The notes under the pieces were generated by a model. The model did not search any database. It was not told the origin of the DNA and saw nothing but the letters and a program-made list of their open reading frames with translations. From assembly GCA_017392525.1 (NCBI GenBank), contig JAFOVD010000046.1:1-64000 (forward strand): DNA of 64,000 nucleotides. The letters run 5' to 3'. The translations under genes were made by a program, and so were the position numbers. The DNA comes from Lachnospiraceae bacterium. Its GTDB lineage: Bacteria; Bacillota; Clostridia; Lachnospirales; Lachnospiraceae. Positions 18,223-27,077 of this stretch are shown here, one piece after another. Within the stretch, counting starts at the first letter, position 1. Each line of letters starts with the position of its first letter.

Positions 18223-19078
18223 AACATCGAATCAAAATGTATTAAAGCTTGAAAATATAACAATGCAGTTTGGTGGTGTCATCGCCGTCAACAACCTGTC
18301 TATTGAGGTTAATCAAGGTGAAATCGTCGCACTAATCGGGCCAAACGGTGCCGGCAAAACCACAGCATTTAACTGCATTACCGGCGTTTATCAACCAACT
18401 AATGGACGCATCTCATTTATGGGAGAAACATTAACCGAAATGCATCCTCAGGGGAAAATGGCCAAGCTCTATGCTGGGGAAAATGCCAAGCTATACTCAA
18501 AAACCATTACACATACTCCGGACGAAATAACACGTGTCGGAATCGCACGAACATTTCAGAATATCCGTTTGTTTGGAAAACAAACGGTATTTGAAAATGT
18601 TTTGATTGCAAAGCATATGAGGGCATCACAAAATCCCTTTACGGCAACATTTCGTCTCAATCACAGGGAAGAAGCACGTATGAGAGCTGAAACATGGGAA
18701 CTTTTAGAGCAACAGGGACTCACCCCCTACGCAGACTATGAGGCCGCCTCTCTCCCTTACGGATTACAGCGCCATGTTGAAATTGCCCGCGCACTTGCTA
18801 CCGAGCCAAAACTGCTTTGCCTGGACGAGCCCGCAGCCGGCATGAATCCTCAGGAAACAATTGAGCTCTCCGAATTCATTAAGAATATTCGAGATCAATA
18901 TAACCTGACCATCATTCTCATTGAACACCATATGAATCTTGTCATGGGGATTTCTGACCGAATCTACTGTATCGACTTCGGCAAAATGATTTCTCATGGA
19001 CTTCCTGACATTGTTGCCAATGATCCCCATGTAATTGAAGCCTATCTCGGTGTTGAAAAGGAGGAAATGCATGCTTGA
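18215..19078 (+). CDS. livG: Branched-chain amino acid ABC ATPase LivG
   Basis: A 287-residue ATPase. The start at 18215 is preferred to the ATG at 18209 because the GGAAGG site then has proper spacing. Walker A is GPNGAGKT and Walker B is LLCLDEPAAGMNP; the signature is degenerate (LPYGLQR), as usual in LivG. The ARTFQNIRLF motif is typical of the family. The end overlaps livF by eight bases, indicating coupling. Confidence 0.93.
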   Translation: MSKTSNQNVLKLENITMQFGGVIAVNNLSIEVNQGEIVALIGPNGAGKTTAFNCITGVYQPTNGRISFMGETLTEMHPQGKMAKLYAGENAKLYSKTITHTPDEITRVGIARTFQNIRLFGKQTVFENVLIAKHMRASQNPFTATFRLNHREEARMRAETWELLEQQGLTPYADYEAASLPYGLQRHVEIARALATEPKLLCLDEPAAGMNPQETIELSEFIKNIRDQYNLTIILIEHHMNLVMGISDRIYCIDFGKMISHGLPDIVANDPHVIEAYLGVEKEEMHA

Positions 19079-19769
19079 AGTTAAAAATCTAAAAATAAAC
19101 TACGGCGGCATTGAGGCTGTACGAAACGTGAGTTTTACTGTGCCTAATGCAAAAATTGTCACACTAGTAGGAGCAAATGGAGCCGGCAAATCCTCTATCC
19201 TACGCTCCATTATCGGATTAGTAAAAGCTGCCGATGGAAGCATCCATCTGGATAAGCGCGAATTAATAGGTTTAAAAACTGATGAGATTGTAAAACACAA
19301 TATCACTTTAGTTCCGGAAGGAAGACACGTCTTCCCGGATCAGACAGTATTGGAAAATCTGAAAATAGGAGCCTATCTGCGACATGACTCACTGACTGAA
19401 GACCTAGAACGTGTCTATCGCTTGTTCCCCCGACTGAAAGAACGCTCCTGGCAGGCTGCCGGAACGCTCTCCGGTGGAGAACAACAGATGCTTGCTGTAG
19501 GTCGCGCTCTCATGGCGTCCCCTGAAATCATCATGATGGATGAGCCATCCCTTGGTCTTGCTCCCATTGTTGTCAAAGAAATCTTTGAAATAATTAAAAA
19601 AATAAATAAGCAGGGAACTACCGTACTGCTTGTTGAACAGAATGCCAATATGGCCCTTCGCATCGCCGATTACGGCTATGTTATTGAGAATGGTGAAGTA
19701 ACCGTCCATGGAACGGGAGAAGAACTATTAAAAAATGAAAATGTTCGAAAAGCATACCTAGGTATGTAA
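19071..19769 (+). CDS. livF: Branched-chain amino acid ABC ATPase LivF
   Basis: A 232-residue second ATPase of the importer. The start at 19071 (MLEVKN) has GAGGA upstream. Walker A is GANGAGKSS, the signature LSGGEQQML and Walker B IIMMDEPSLGLAP, and the LVPEGRHVFPDQTV segment is diagnostic for LivF. Last gene of the operon, followed by a strong terminator. Confidence 0.94.
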   Translation: MLEVKNLKINYGGIEAVRNVSFTVPNAKIVTLVGANGAGKSSILRSIIGLVKAADGSIHLDKRELIGLKTDEIVKHNITLVPEGRHVFPDQTVLENLKIGAYLRHDSLTEDLERVYRLFPRLKERSWQAAGTLSGGEQQMLAVGRALMASPEIIMMDEPSLGLAPIVVKEIFEIIKKINKQGTTVLLVEQNANMALRIADYGYVIENGEVTVHGTGEELLKNENVRKAYLGM

Positions 19770-19772
19770 TTA

Positions 19773-19804
19773 AAAAGATACCATCCAAAAGGATGGTATC
19801 TTTT
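19773..19804. terminator. Bidirectional terminator after livF
   Basis: A perfect 14-base stem, AAAAGATACCATCC with GGATGGTATCTTTT around AAAA. It serves the liv operon on the plus strand and the convergent gene at 19814 on the minus strand. Confidence 0.9.
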
Positions 19805-19813
19805 CATTTACCC

Positions 19814-20224
19814 TTATTTTGCTCTTTTTTCGTAATCTTCTATAACCTGCTCAATAATATCGCATGCAGTTTCTACCGTCTTTAGGCATCTGTATTCAGG
19901 CCTAAATGATTGTGGCTTGATGTCTCTACATAAAGTAGAACCATACTTTTCCTTAAACGCCTTTATCATCGCCTGTGTCACTGGACGAATATCATCACTT
20001 TCATGTGCTTTTGCCTCGATGTATTTCATTGAAAGAATCGATGCACCGGCAAGGATAGCACCACAGGTGTTACCACACTGCATACCTGCACCGTATGCTC
20101 CGAGCATCTTCATATCTCTATCATGTAGGCCAAGTTCATAGTAATCATTTCCCGCATGGATAATAGTCTCTGCGCAGTTATAATTCTGATCAAAATAATA
20201 TGTTTTTATATGGTCTTTTAACAT
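19814..20224 (-). CDS. C_GCAxxG_C_C family small protein
   Basis: A 136-residue soluble protein with the cysteine pattern of the C_GCAxxG_C_C family: NCAETI near residue 17, GAYGAGMQCGNTCGA at ~43-57, then further Cys near 100 and 123. The family is presumed redox-active or metal-binding, but I know of no settled function. It is monocistronic, convergent with livF and shares its terminator. Confidence 0.8.
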   Translation of the reverse strand: MLKDHIKTYYFDQNYNCAETIIHAGNDYYELGLHDRDMKMLGAYGAGMQCGNTCGAILAGASILSMKYIEAKAHESDDIRPVTQAMIKAFKEKYGSTLCRDIKPQSFRPEYRCLKTVETACDIIEQVIEDYEKRAK

Positions 20225-20277
20225 CTGAGTTCCTCGCTTATACTTTATTTAATCTTCCCCTAAATAGAATATATCAT

Positions 20278-21768
20278 CTACATGCATGTCGAACAATCAA
20301 TATTGTTTTTAAAATGATCATAGGAGAAATTTTTCATCCTCCAGGTATAATGCATTTGAGAAGCGCCTTTATCATGATATAGCACATAAAGATCAATTAA
20401 ATCCTGATTTTTCGTTGCAAAGATTTCATCACATGCATCAGTAGATAGTTCTACCAGATATTCATAGTTGTCCTGATTCAACTCTGGCATATGCGAAATG
20501 TTATATCTTGCAATAATCGCATCCATTCTACAATAAGAAAGTACAAGACAGCCTAACGTCGTAATAACAAAAAACCAGCGTGCCATCTGGAACTTCTCAC
20601 AAAATACATAGATTAAAACAATGGCAAAGATCAACGTCAGCATAGACAGTCCCCAGACAACCAAAAATCTAAGCTCTGTCAGATGATATGCACCTATATA
20701 CATGAAAATACGTACAAAGGCAGAAGCAATCATCACAAATGTACATGCTGTAAAAACAGTTAAAGCTGCGCGTATTCCTCGTGTTCGTCCGAAGACACCG
20801 ATAGTAAAAAGCACGATCACAAGATTGATTACTACAACTACGATAAGCTGATTGAATCCTTGGTGCGCATACTCGGAATAGGTTACGCCCTCAGGCAACT
20901 TCATATTTCCTATCATAAGATAAGCAAACTGAATCCAACTAAACAGAAGATAGATGAATGTTAATGGCAATAGAATAATATAGGCGGTCAACGCCGGATA
21001 TTGCTTAGTCTCTCCCTCTTTCACCAATTCTGTCTTCTTATTCAGGAAACGAATGCCACAATACGAACCAAAATAGAAAAATGAAAGCATCAGCAATTTA
21101 TATGTTATCGTAAATAGATCAAAATCAAAGAAATCTATTACGTATGTCTGAAATACTGAATCTGCTGCGGCAAGAAGCAATAGGATAATGATTGTAAGCG
21201 GGATTGCAATAACAAGACCGATTAAAATCTGCAACGCATGACCCTTCTTACTCCTGCTCTTTACGGTAATCGCAAAATCAGCTCCCCAGTCTCCCAGCGT
21301 GACAACTGACTTTAAAACTGACGTAACACCGGCCACAATCCACTGACCCATCTGCCAGTTACGATTCGGATAAAATGCCAAAATCGCGAGTAAAAGAATC
21401 AAACACTTACATGCCAATATATTCATATAAAGAATCATTGTATTCTGTGTCAGCATGTTTGATATTCCAAATAGCACCAGTGCCACCGCCGGGAAAATCA
21501 TCTGCCGGTTCCATTTCTGACCTAATCTCTTTGAAACATATAAAATAAATACGAGCGCACTACTCGTCCACACGGCATCCATAATCGAACCGATATTATC
21601 ATAACGAGAAAATGTTGCAATCAGCGCAAATAATACACTTGGTAAACATACCAATTTGAAAAATTCTAACGAGCCTTTTTGCACCGTGTCCGAAGCATAT
21701 GTATAGTTTTGCGTGTAATTTTGGGTGCAGTTAATAGACCCCAGATGATTTACTTCATTTGAGTTCAT
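20278..21768 (-). CDS. DUF4173-family polytopic membrane protein
   Basis: A ~496-residue protein with about ten to eleven membrane segments. The YHLTELRFLVVWGLSML stretch and the preceding FVRIFMYIGAY match the DUF4173 (formerly DUF4153) family, which has no assigned function. The ATG at 21768 has AGGAGGAG upstream. It lies 38 bases after a small XRE regulator and a DUF2975 membrane protein on the same strand, so it is probably in their operon. Confidence 0.75.
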   Translation of the reverse strand: MNSNEVNHLGSINCTQNYTQNYTYASDTVQKGSLEFFKLVCLPSVLFALIATFSRYDNIGSIMDAVWTSSALVFILYVSKRLGQKWNRQMIFPAVALVLFGISNMLTQNTMILYMNILACKCLILLLAILAFYPNRNWQMGQWIVAGVTSVLKSVVTLGDWGADFAITVKSRSKKGHALQILIGLVIAIPLTIIILLLLAAADSVFQTYVIDFFDFDLFTITYKLLMLSFFYFGSYCGIRFLNKKTELVKEGETKQYPALTAYIILLPLTFIYLLFSWIQFAYLMIGNMKLPEGVTYSEYAHQGFNQLIVVVVINLVIVLFTIGVFGRTRGIRAALTVFTACTFVMIASAFVRIFMYIGAYHLTELRFLVVWGLSMLTLIFAIVLIYVFCEKFQMARWFFVITTLGCLVLSYCRMDAIIARYNISHMPELNQDNYEYLVELSTDACDEIFATKNQDLIDLYVLYHDKGASQMHYTWRMKNFSYDHFKNNIDCSTCM

Positions 21769-21806
21769 AATTCTCCTCCTATTCAACTATAAACAATGGG
21801 TATAAA

Positions 21807-22019
21807 TTACTGATCTTCGTCCTCTTGAAACTCCAAGATATCGCCCGGCTGGCATTCCAACGCTCTGCAAATCGCATCTAACGTTTCTATTCGAATTGCC
21901 TTTGCCTTGCCATTCTTCAGAATAGAGAGGTTCGCATTTGTAATTCCGATGCGCTCTGCCAGCTCGCCGACTTTCATCTTGCGCTTCGCAAGCATCACAT
22001 CAATATTGATAATAATCAT
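21807..22019 (-). CDS. Small XRE-family regulator (YozG-like)
   Basis: A 70-residue protein that is essentially one Cro/CI helix-turn-helix: MLAKRKMKVGELAERIGITNANLSILKNGKAKAIR, then the LDAICRALECQPGDIL segment typical of YozG-type regulators. It lies 10 bases downstream of a DUF2975 membrane-protein gene, a pairing seen repeatedly in Firmicutes. The palindrome at 22548-22579 ahead of the operon is a candidate autoregulatory site. Confidence 0.88.
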   Translation of the reverse strand: MIIINIDVMLAKRKMKVGELAERIGITNANLSILKNGKAKAIRIETLDAICRALECQPGDILEFQEDEDQ

Positions 22020-22029
22020 GCGCCACCTC

Positions 22030-22527
22030 CTATATTGTCAGATCATTTTCCTGCTTCATCAAGTAAGCATTTCTAATTAAACAGGATAAAATCAGGCAAA
22101 TAGACAACACCAAAATCCCAAGCACTGCCAGCATAAGACAATACACAATTCGAAAAACGTTCATCTGTCCGCTCACAATCACATAAATCATACGGATAAT
22201 ATAACCGATGGAAATGAGACCGCTACAAAATCCGATGTAGCGAAAATGCTTCACATTTTCCATTGAAAAACTGTTATCACGTCCGATTTCTGTTGCCACT
22301 CTCCAGAAAATAGCAAGCATCAAAAGTGTCAGTGCTTCTGTCAGATAGATAAAGTATCCATACGCTCTGATATTATCTGCCATCTGATCCACACCTGTTT
22401 TCTCATACCAGGAGAACACTCCAAATAAGCCAACTACAAGACACATCATGATTATGTCCACAACTTTCAAGCAAAGTGACAATTGATACTGTTTATTGTT
22501 CCCCATTTTCCTTATTCTGTTTGTCAT
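22030..22527 (-). CDS. DUF2975-family membrane protein
   Basis: A 165-residue protein with four membrane segments. RVATEIGRDNSFSMENVKHFRYIG in the central loop is the conserved DUF2975 feature. It is first in an operon with a small XRE regulator and probably the DUF4173 protein. The start at 22527 has GGGAG upstream. Function unknown; a membrane partner or sensor for the XRE protein is a guess. Confidence 0.8.
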   Translation of the reverse strand: MTNRIRKMGNNKQYQLSLCLKVVDIIMMCLVVGLFGVFSWYEKTGVDQMADNIRAYGYFIYLTEALTLLMLAIFWRVATEIGRDNSFSMENVKHFRYIGFCSGLISIGYIIRMIYVIVSGQMNVFRIVYCLMLAVLGILVLSICLILSCLIRNAYLMKQENDLTI

Positions 22528-22547
22528 AAATAATCTCCCAACGTTGT

Positions 22548-22579
22548 ATTGCTATAATAGATATCTATATTATAGTAAT
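22548..22579. promoter_or_regulatory. Long imperfect palindrome ahead of the XRE/DUF2975 operon
   Basis: A 32-base AT-rich palindrome with arms ATTnCTATAATA and TATTATAGnAAT; 26 of 32 positions are symmetric. It contains TATAAT on both strands and begins 21 bases upstream of the DUF2975 start. It probably overlaps the promoter and may be the operator of the XRE regulator. Confidence 0.5.
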
Positions 22580-22674
22580 ACTCCATCGGGAGATATAAGT
22601 CAATATATTTTTATCGTAATTCGATAAATTTTTGTCGCATTATAGATGTTTTGTCTCATGTAGGCTACGATTGT

Positions 22675-22865
22675 TCAGGTTTTTTTATTATAAGCTGAAA
22701 TGGAATCCGAGGTTCCAGTTTGCAAATTATTTAGCTCTGAAATCACAGCACTATAATCCTTACCTTGAACAGTTTCCAACTGTCCTTTTAGACCTGCCCC
22801 TGTCCCCAAGAGACCAAACTCCTCACATGCGTCGAAGATTTTACCGTAATAACCAACCTTCGTTG
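22675..22865 (-). pseudogene. Possible gene remnant after the cobalamin operon
   Basis: The 338-base gap between cbiL and the DUF2975 gene holds a reading frame on the minus strand that runs from the cbiL end to a stop at 22675. The ~60 codons outside cbiL look protein-like: Gly- and Glu-rich, with GKIFDACEEFGLLGTGAGL and DYSAVISELNNLQTG. No start codon with a ribosome site is visible downstream of cbiL; the frame only continues into cbiL out of frame. It may be the 3' end of a gene truncated by a rearrangement. I do not recognise the family. The rest of the gap, 22580-22674, shows nothing. Confidence 0.25.
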
Positions 22866-23585
22866 TTACTCTTTTGTTTTTACTATTACAACCACCATAT
22901 AACCATCCGGAATCTGTTCTGCTCCAACACAGATTTCCTGATTCTGAAACCCGCAATTTTTAACACTATACACCGATAGATCCGGATATCTTATGAGTGT
23001 TTCCCGGAGCTTTTCAAGATTTTTTCCGGACTTTAAGAAGACCTTTGTCCCAGACAGCCTCAAAGCTTCTTCCACATCTGTTCCTCCATTTATGATATGA
23101 AGATTGTTCCGATCCTTACACAAATCCAGACTCAAAGCAGCCGATGCCGCTATAAAGGAAGGGATTCCATTAATCATTTCCACCGGAATCTTATCGTCCT
23201 CAGCAAATTTTCTGAGATATGCAAAGGATGAATAGATTGTCACATCGCCAATTGTCAGAAATCCCACACTTTTCCCCTTCAGCAAAGTATTTCGAATTCT
23301 CCCATAGGCGTCCTCGATAGCAGCCTCCCGTTTCACCCGATCTCTCGTCATTGGAAATGTTACTGCTACAACTTCCTTATCACATATCTTAGGACAGGAT
23401 GAAACAGCAATCTTATAAGCCATGCTCTCTTCTTTAACCTCTGTCGGAACCATCAGAACATCACAATTTTGTATTACCCGAATTGCTTTTAACGTAATAT
23501 CCTCCGGATCACCGGAGCCAACTCCAATTCCATAGAGTATCCCTTTTGTTCTATCTGAGTCTCCGCTAATCGCACGTTCCTCCAT
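22866..23585 (-). CDS. cbiL: Cobalt-precorrin-2 C20-methyltransferase
   Basis: SAM-dependent methyltransferase adding the C20 methyl in anaerobic corrin synthesis, about 239 residues. GILYGIGVGSGDPEDITLKAI near the start is the tetrapyrrole methylase signature, and IGDVTIYSSFAY is the second conserved region. The ATG at 23585 has AAGGAAG upstream and begins just after the cbiA stop; the ATG at 23603 is less likely. It is the last gene of the B12 operon. Confidence 0.92.
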   Translation of the reverse strand: MEERAISGDSDRTKGILYGIGVGSGDPEDITLKAIRVIQNCDVLMVPTEVKEESMAYKIAVSSCPKICDKEVVAVTFPMTRDRVKREAAIEDAYGRIRNTLLKGKSVGFLTIGDVTIYSSFAYLRKFAEDDKIPVEMINGIPSFIAASAALSLDLCKDRNNLHIINGGTDVEEALRLSGTKVFLKSGKNLEKLRETLIRYPDLSVYSVKNCGFQNQEICVGAEQIPDGYMVVVIVKTKE

Positions 23586-23587
23586 AA

Positions 23588-24952
23588 TCAATCTTCCTTC
23601 CATAAATTACAGCATCTTATAAACTTCCTCGGGAAATCTAGATTGCTTCCATAGTATAGATGTGCAAATCCCCACCAATGATTCTCTCCTATCAATGAGG
23701 ACATCCAGTTTCGCCCGGTAACCGGCTTCGTAGAAACTGCATCTGAACCATTTTCTTCACAATCATAGTAATGAAATTCATGTCCACGAATCTTGGATGA
23801 ATCTTTAGATAAGAATCGAGACTCACAATCCTCTAATGTAATATATCCAAATCGTACAAGTTTGCCGGTATTGTAACAATTCCCGGGAATCACTCCACAC
23901 ATCGGATAATGATTGCCCTTTGCATCTTCCATAGATTCATGCAGATACATAAATCCACCACATTCTGCCAGGGATGGCATCCCCCTATGAATTACCTCCT
24001 GAATCTCCTGTCGTATCAACGTATTTTTACTAAGCTTCTTCGCAAAGAGTTCCGGATAGCCGCCTCCCAGAATCAATCCAGAAATATCAGATGGCAGATG
24101 TGCATCATGAAGCGGCGAAAATTCAACCAATTCTGCCCCACACTCTCGTAAAATCCTAAGATTTTCCTCATAGTAAAAGCAAAAAGCCTCATCTCTTGCA
24201 ATTGCAATTCGAACAGCTTTTTTCTCCGGAGAAGAAGATGGTATTTCCTTCTCTTTGAAGTCATAATCATCTTTTATTTCACTGACTTTCAGAAGGGCTT
24301 CCATGTCTACTGTCTCACTTAGTAATTCCCCAAGTTTCGATGCCTGATCCATAAGGTCTGTAACCTCATCCGGTAATTTTAATCCCAAATAGCGGCTTTC
24401 CAGCGTTCCTTCTGCCTGCTTCGGAAGATATCCCAGGACAGGAATCTGTAATTCCGTCTCAATAACAGGCTTAATCATCCCATAATATGACTTCGAAATC
24501 CTGTTTAATAGGACTCCTGCTATTCTATGTTCAACATCCATCTTCTGAAATCCGGCAATAACAGCCAGTAGGGATCGTCCCATCCCATGTGCATCAACTA
24601 CCAGGATAACCGGCAGATTCAATGCCGACGCCAGCGCATAACTTGAACCCTCTATGGATTCAGCATGAAGTCCGTCATATAAGCCCATCACACCCTCTAC
24701 AACAGAAACATCACTGTCATTACCTCGATAAAAAACTTCCCGTACACCAGATGCTCCACTAAAAAACAGATCCAGATTTTTCGATGGAACGCCCAGTATT
24801 TTCTTGTGAAACATAGGATCTATATAATCCGGTCCACACTTAAAAGATTGAACCCTAAGTCCTTGCTGTTTCATTGCCATTAACAGGCCACATGTAATTG
24901 TCGTTTTACCGCAACCACTTCCGGTAGCTGCAATTAAGAAACCTCTGCTCAT
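23588..24952 (-). CDS. cbiA: Cobyrinate a,c-diamide synthase
   Basis: ATP- and glutamine-dependent amidation of the a and c side chains of cobyrinate, 454 residues. The N-terminal synthetase domain has the P-loop variant ATGSGCGKTT and the KCGPDYIDPMFH motif. The C-terminal class I amidotransferase domain carries its nucleophile in SLAECGGFMYL and the histidine in RGHEFHYY. It ends just before cbiL and follows the CbiJ::CbiET gene by ~50 bases. Confidence 0.95.
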   Translation of the reverse strand: MSRGFLIAATGSGCGKTTITCGLLMAMKQQGLRVQSFKCGPDYIDPMFHKKILGVPSKNLDLFFSGASGVREVFYRGNDSDVSVVEGVMGLYDGLHAESIEGSSYALASALNLPVILVVDAHGMGRSLLAVIAGFQKMDVEHRIAGVLLNRISKSYYGMIKPVIETELQIPVLGYLPKQAEGTLESRYLGLKLPDEVTDLMDQASKLGELLSETVDMEALLKVSEIKDDYDFKEKEIPSSSPEKKAVRIAIARDEAFCFYYEENLRILRECGAELVEFSPLHDAHLPSDISGLILGGGYPELFAKKLSKNTLIRQEIQEVIHRGMPSLAECGGFMYLHESMEDAKGNHYPMCGVIPGNCYNTGKLVRFGYITLEDCESRFLSKDSSKIRGHEFHYYDCEENGSDAVSTKPVTGRNWMSSLIGENHWWGFAHLYYGSNLDFPRKFIRCCNLWKED

Positions 24953-25004
24953 GTTTTTAACCTTTAATAAAACAAATCTATTAGATATAATCTATAAAAT
25001 CCGA

Positions 25005-27077
25005 TCAACAAAATCGAAATGAAAAAATAAATACCGGATTATTGGCCTGCAGCATGTGATATTCCCCAAGCTTATTCACTCTATTTACCGCAACCTGAGA
25101 AACCGATACATCTTCGATGGAGAGATTTTCCAATAAACTCTGCATCTTCACAATACTTTCCATGCTCACTGCTGTCATCACTACTCTCATACGGGAGTTT
25201 TTCGCATACAAGGCCTCTAAAATCTCCTGGAGATTGCCCTTACTTCCTCCAATAAATGCCGCATCTGCCGGTGGTAAATCCGAAATCCCATCCGGAGCCA
25301 TGGCCTTTACCACCTGTACATTTTCCAGATTCAAATAAGCTTTATTTCGCTGTATCAGATTCAGTGCCAAATCATTGCATTCTAATGCATATATCTGAAG
25401 TTCCGGCGATAACAATCCTATCTGCAATGCCACCGAACCGGATCCGGCACCTATATCATAGACTATAGAATCTCGGGACAGTTCCATATAACTGATTACA
25501 AGCTTTCGAACTTCCTCTTTCGTCATTGGAACCCTATCTCTGATAAACTCTTCATCTCTTAATTCCGGCATCAATGGTCTACGAACCGGATGTTCCTGTA
25601 CAATCGCACCAACATAGAGTCCCTCTCTATCCAATGATGCCAGTTTTCCGGCCATTTCTTCCGGAGAATCTGCAGTTATGCAATATACTTCCTCCTCTCC
25701 GTAAGAAAGCCCATATCCCAAATAGCAACAGAGCTGCTTTACCTCTACATGAATTTCCTGTATGCATGCAGCCATCCTTCGGATGTCCTTAATACCGGAG
25801 GTCAAAAAGAATACTTTCTTCTCGTAACGAAGTGCATCTATAAATTCAGGAATCCACCGGGCCTGCTCGACGCCATGGAAACTTAAAATCTTAGCATCCT
25901 GCCATGGGATACCGATACGTGCCGACAAAGTCTGTATGGATGATATTCCCGGAAGCACCTCAATATTTACACTTTTATCCCGGGCTTTAACGTCCATTTC
26001 CTCTAAAAGCGCATCTCTCATCTTTGAAGCACCACTATAGAATCCGGAATCTCCAGAGAAAAGTATAACCACACGGATGTCTCCACTATGACTTCTACGT
26101 ATTTCCTTTAACATCGGAATAATATCCTTGGCAAGATAATACGGATATTTTTGACCTCTGCAATTACAGTTCTCTATCATTCGCGAAGCACCGAAGAGAT
26201 AATTGGCATTTTGGATCTTCTTCTCTACCTCTTGCGTCATCATCTCTATTGAACCACAACCAATTCCGGCTAAGGTTATATGAAATTCACCACGTTTAAG
26301 GGATGCACCCAGTAGACTTTCTAAATGATTACAAACTTCCTCCATCGTAAGAGCTTTCTCCATGAAACTCTCCGGCCTGCAAATAATATGAGATTTCACA
26401 TGACATTCCTCTGCAGCAGAAATCTTGGATTCCACTCCTCCGGTATGTCCGCTTTCCTTTGTAACCATATGTCTGATGTTATATTCACGCATCAAAGCCA
26501 TATTCATTTCTTTGGAAAATGGTCCCTGCATCGCTATAATCTGTTTGCCATCCAGGCCGTTTTCATAGCATAAATCCAAGCTCTCCATCCCAGGAAGGAC
26601 CCGAACTACCAGACGTTTTTTTAGAGATTGCTCTTTACAGTAGATTCCTAAATCCTTTGAACCGGTGGTTAAGAGGATTGTCCCCTCTGTCTCCAACAAT
26701 GCATTGGCACACTCCTCAGCTGAGGCATAGTAGGCATTTCCATCCCCATCCAGATGACTGCTGGCAGTCCTCGGACGAAGCAAACGAAGATAAGAGATTT
26801 CTGTGCCCTCCATGCTCTCCTGTATCGTTTCTGTAACAATAGAAGCGTAGGGATGTGTTGCATCAACCACCACTTCCACTCCAAGAGCCTTATAAAGAGC
26901 TTTCATCTCTTCACAATTCAAGCGTCCCTCATGAACAGTCACATGTTGCAATTCCGGCATCACAAGAGAACCATATTCCGTCGCAACACAGACATCACAG
27001 GATATCTCATTTCGACTGAGAACCTGGGCCAACTCTCTTCCTTCTGTTGTTCCCGAAAAAATCAGAACTTTACTCAT
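25005..27077 (-). CDS. CbiJ::CbiE::CbiT trifunctional corrin-ring enzyme
   Basis: A 690-residue fusion of three pathway steps. Residues 1-255 are cobalt-precorrin-6A reductase CbiJ/CobK (SGTTEGRELA, VVDATHPYA, MQGPFS). Residues ~265-500 are the CbiE C5-methyltransferase (LAGIGCGS, FSGDSGFYSGA, VLPGISSIQ). Residues ~505-690 are the CbiT C15-methyltransferase/decarboxylase (RDEEFIRDRVPMTKEEVR, YDIGAGSGSVALQ). CbiE-CbiT fusions (CobL) are common; addition of CbiJ is less usual. There is no frameshift at the junctions. The start overlaps the end of cbiH by four bases. Confidence 0.93.
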   Translation of the reverse strand: MSKVLIFSGTTEGRELAQVLSRNEISCDVCVATEYGSLVMPELQHVTVHEGRLNCEEMKALYKALGVEVVVDATHPYASIVTETIQESMEGTEISYLRLLRPRTASSHLDGDGNAYYASAEECANALLETEGTILLTTGSKDLGIYCKEQSLKKRLVVRVLPGMESLDLCYENGLDGKQIIAMQGPFSKEMNMALMREYNIRHMVTKESGHTGGVESKISAAEECHVKSHIICRPESFMEKALTMEEVCNHLESLLGASLKRGEFHITLAGIGCGSIEMMTQEVEKKIQNANYLFGASRMIENCNCRGQKYPYYLAKDIIPMLKEIRRSHSGDIRVVILFSGDSGFYSGASKMRDALLEEMDVKARDKSVNIEVLPGISSIQTLSARIGIPWQDAKILSFHGVEQARWIPEFIDALRYEKKVFFLTSGIKDIRRMAACIQEIHVEVKQLCCYLGYGLSYGEEEVYCITADSPEEMAGKLASLDREGLYVGAIVQEHPVRRPLMPELRDEEFIRDRVPMTKEEVRKLVISYMELSRDSIVYDIGAGSGSVALQIGLLSPELQIYALECNDLALNLIQRNKAYLNLENVQVVKAMAPDGISDLPPADAAFIGGSKGNLQEILEALYAKNSRMRVVMTAVSMESIVKMQSLLENLSIEDVSVSQVAVNRVNKLGEYHMLQANNPVFIFSFRFC

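Noticed and set aside
22675..22956. A functional 93-residue gene with its start inside cbiL
   Set aside because: The proposed start and first third overlap cbiL out of frame without a ribosome site; only the part beyond cbiL looks protein-like, so it is listed as a possible remnant.
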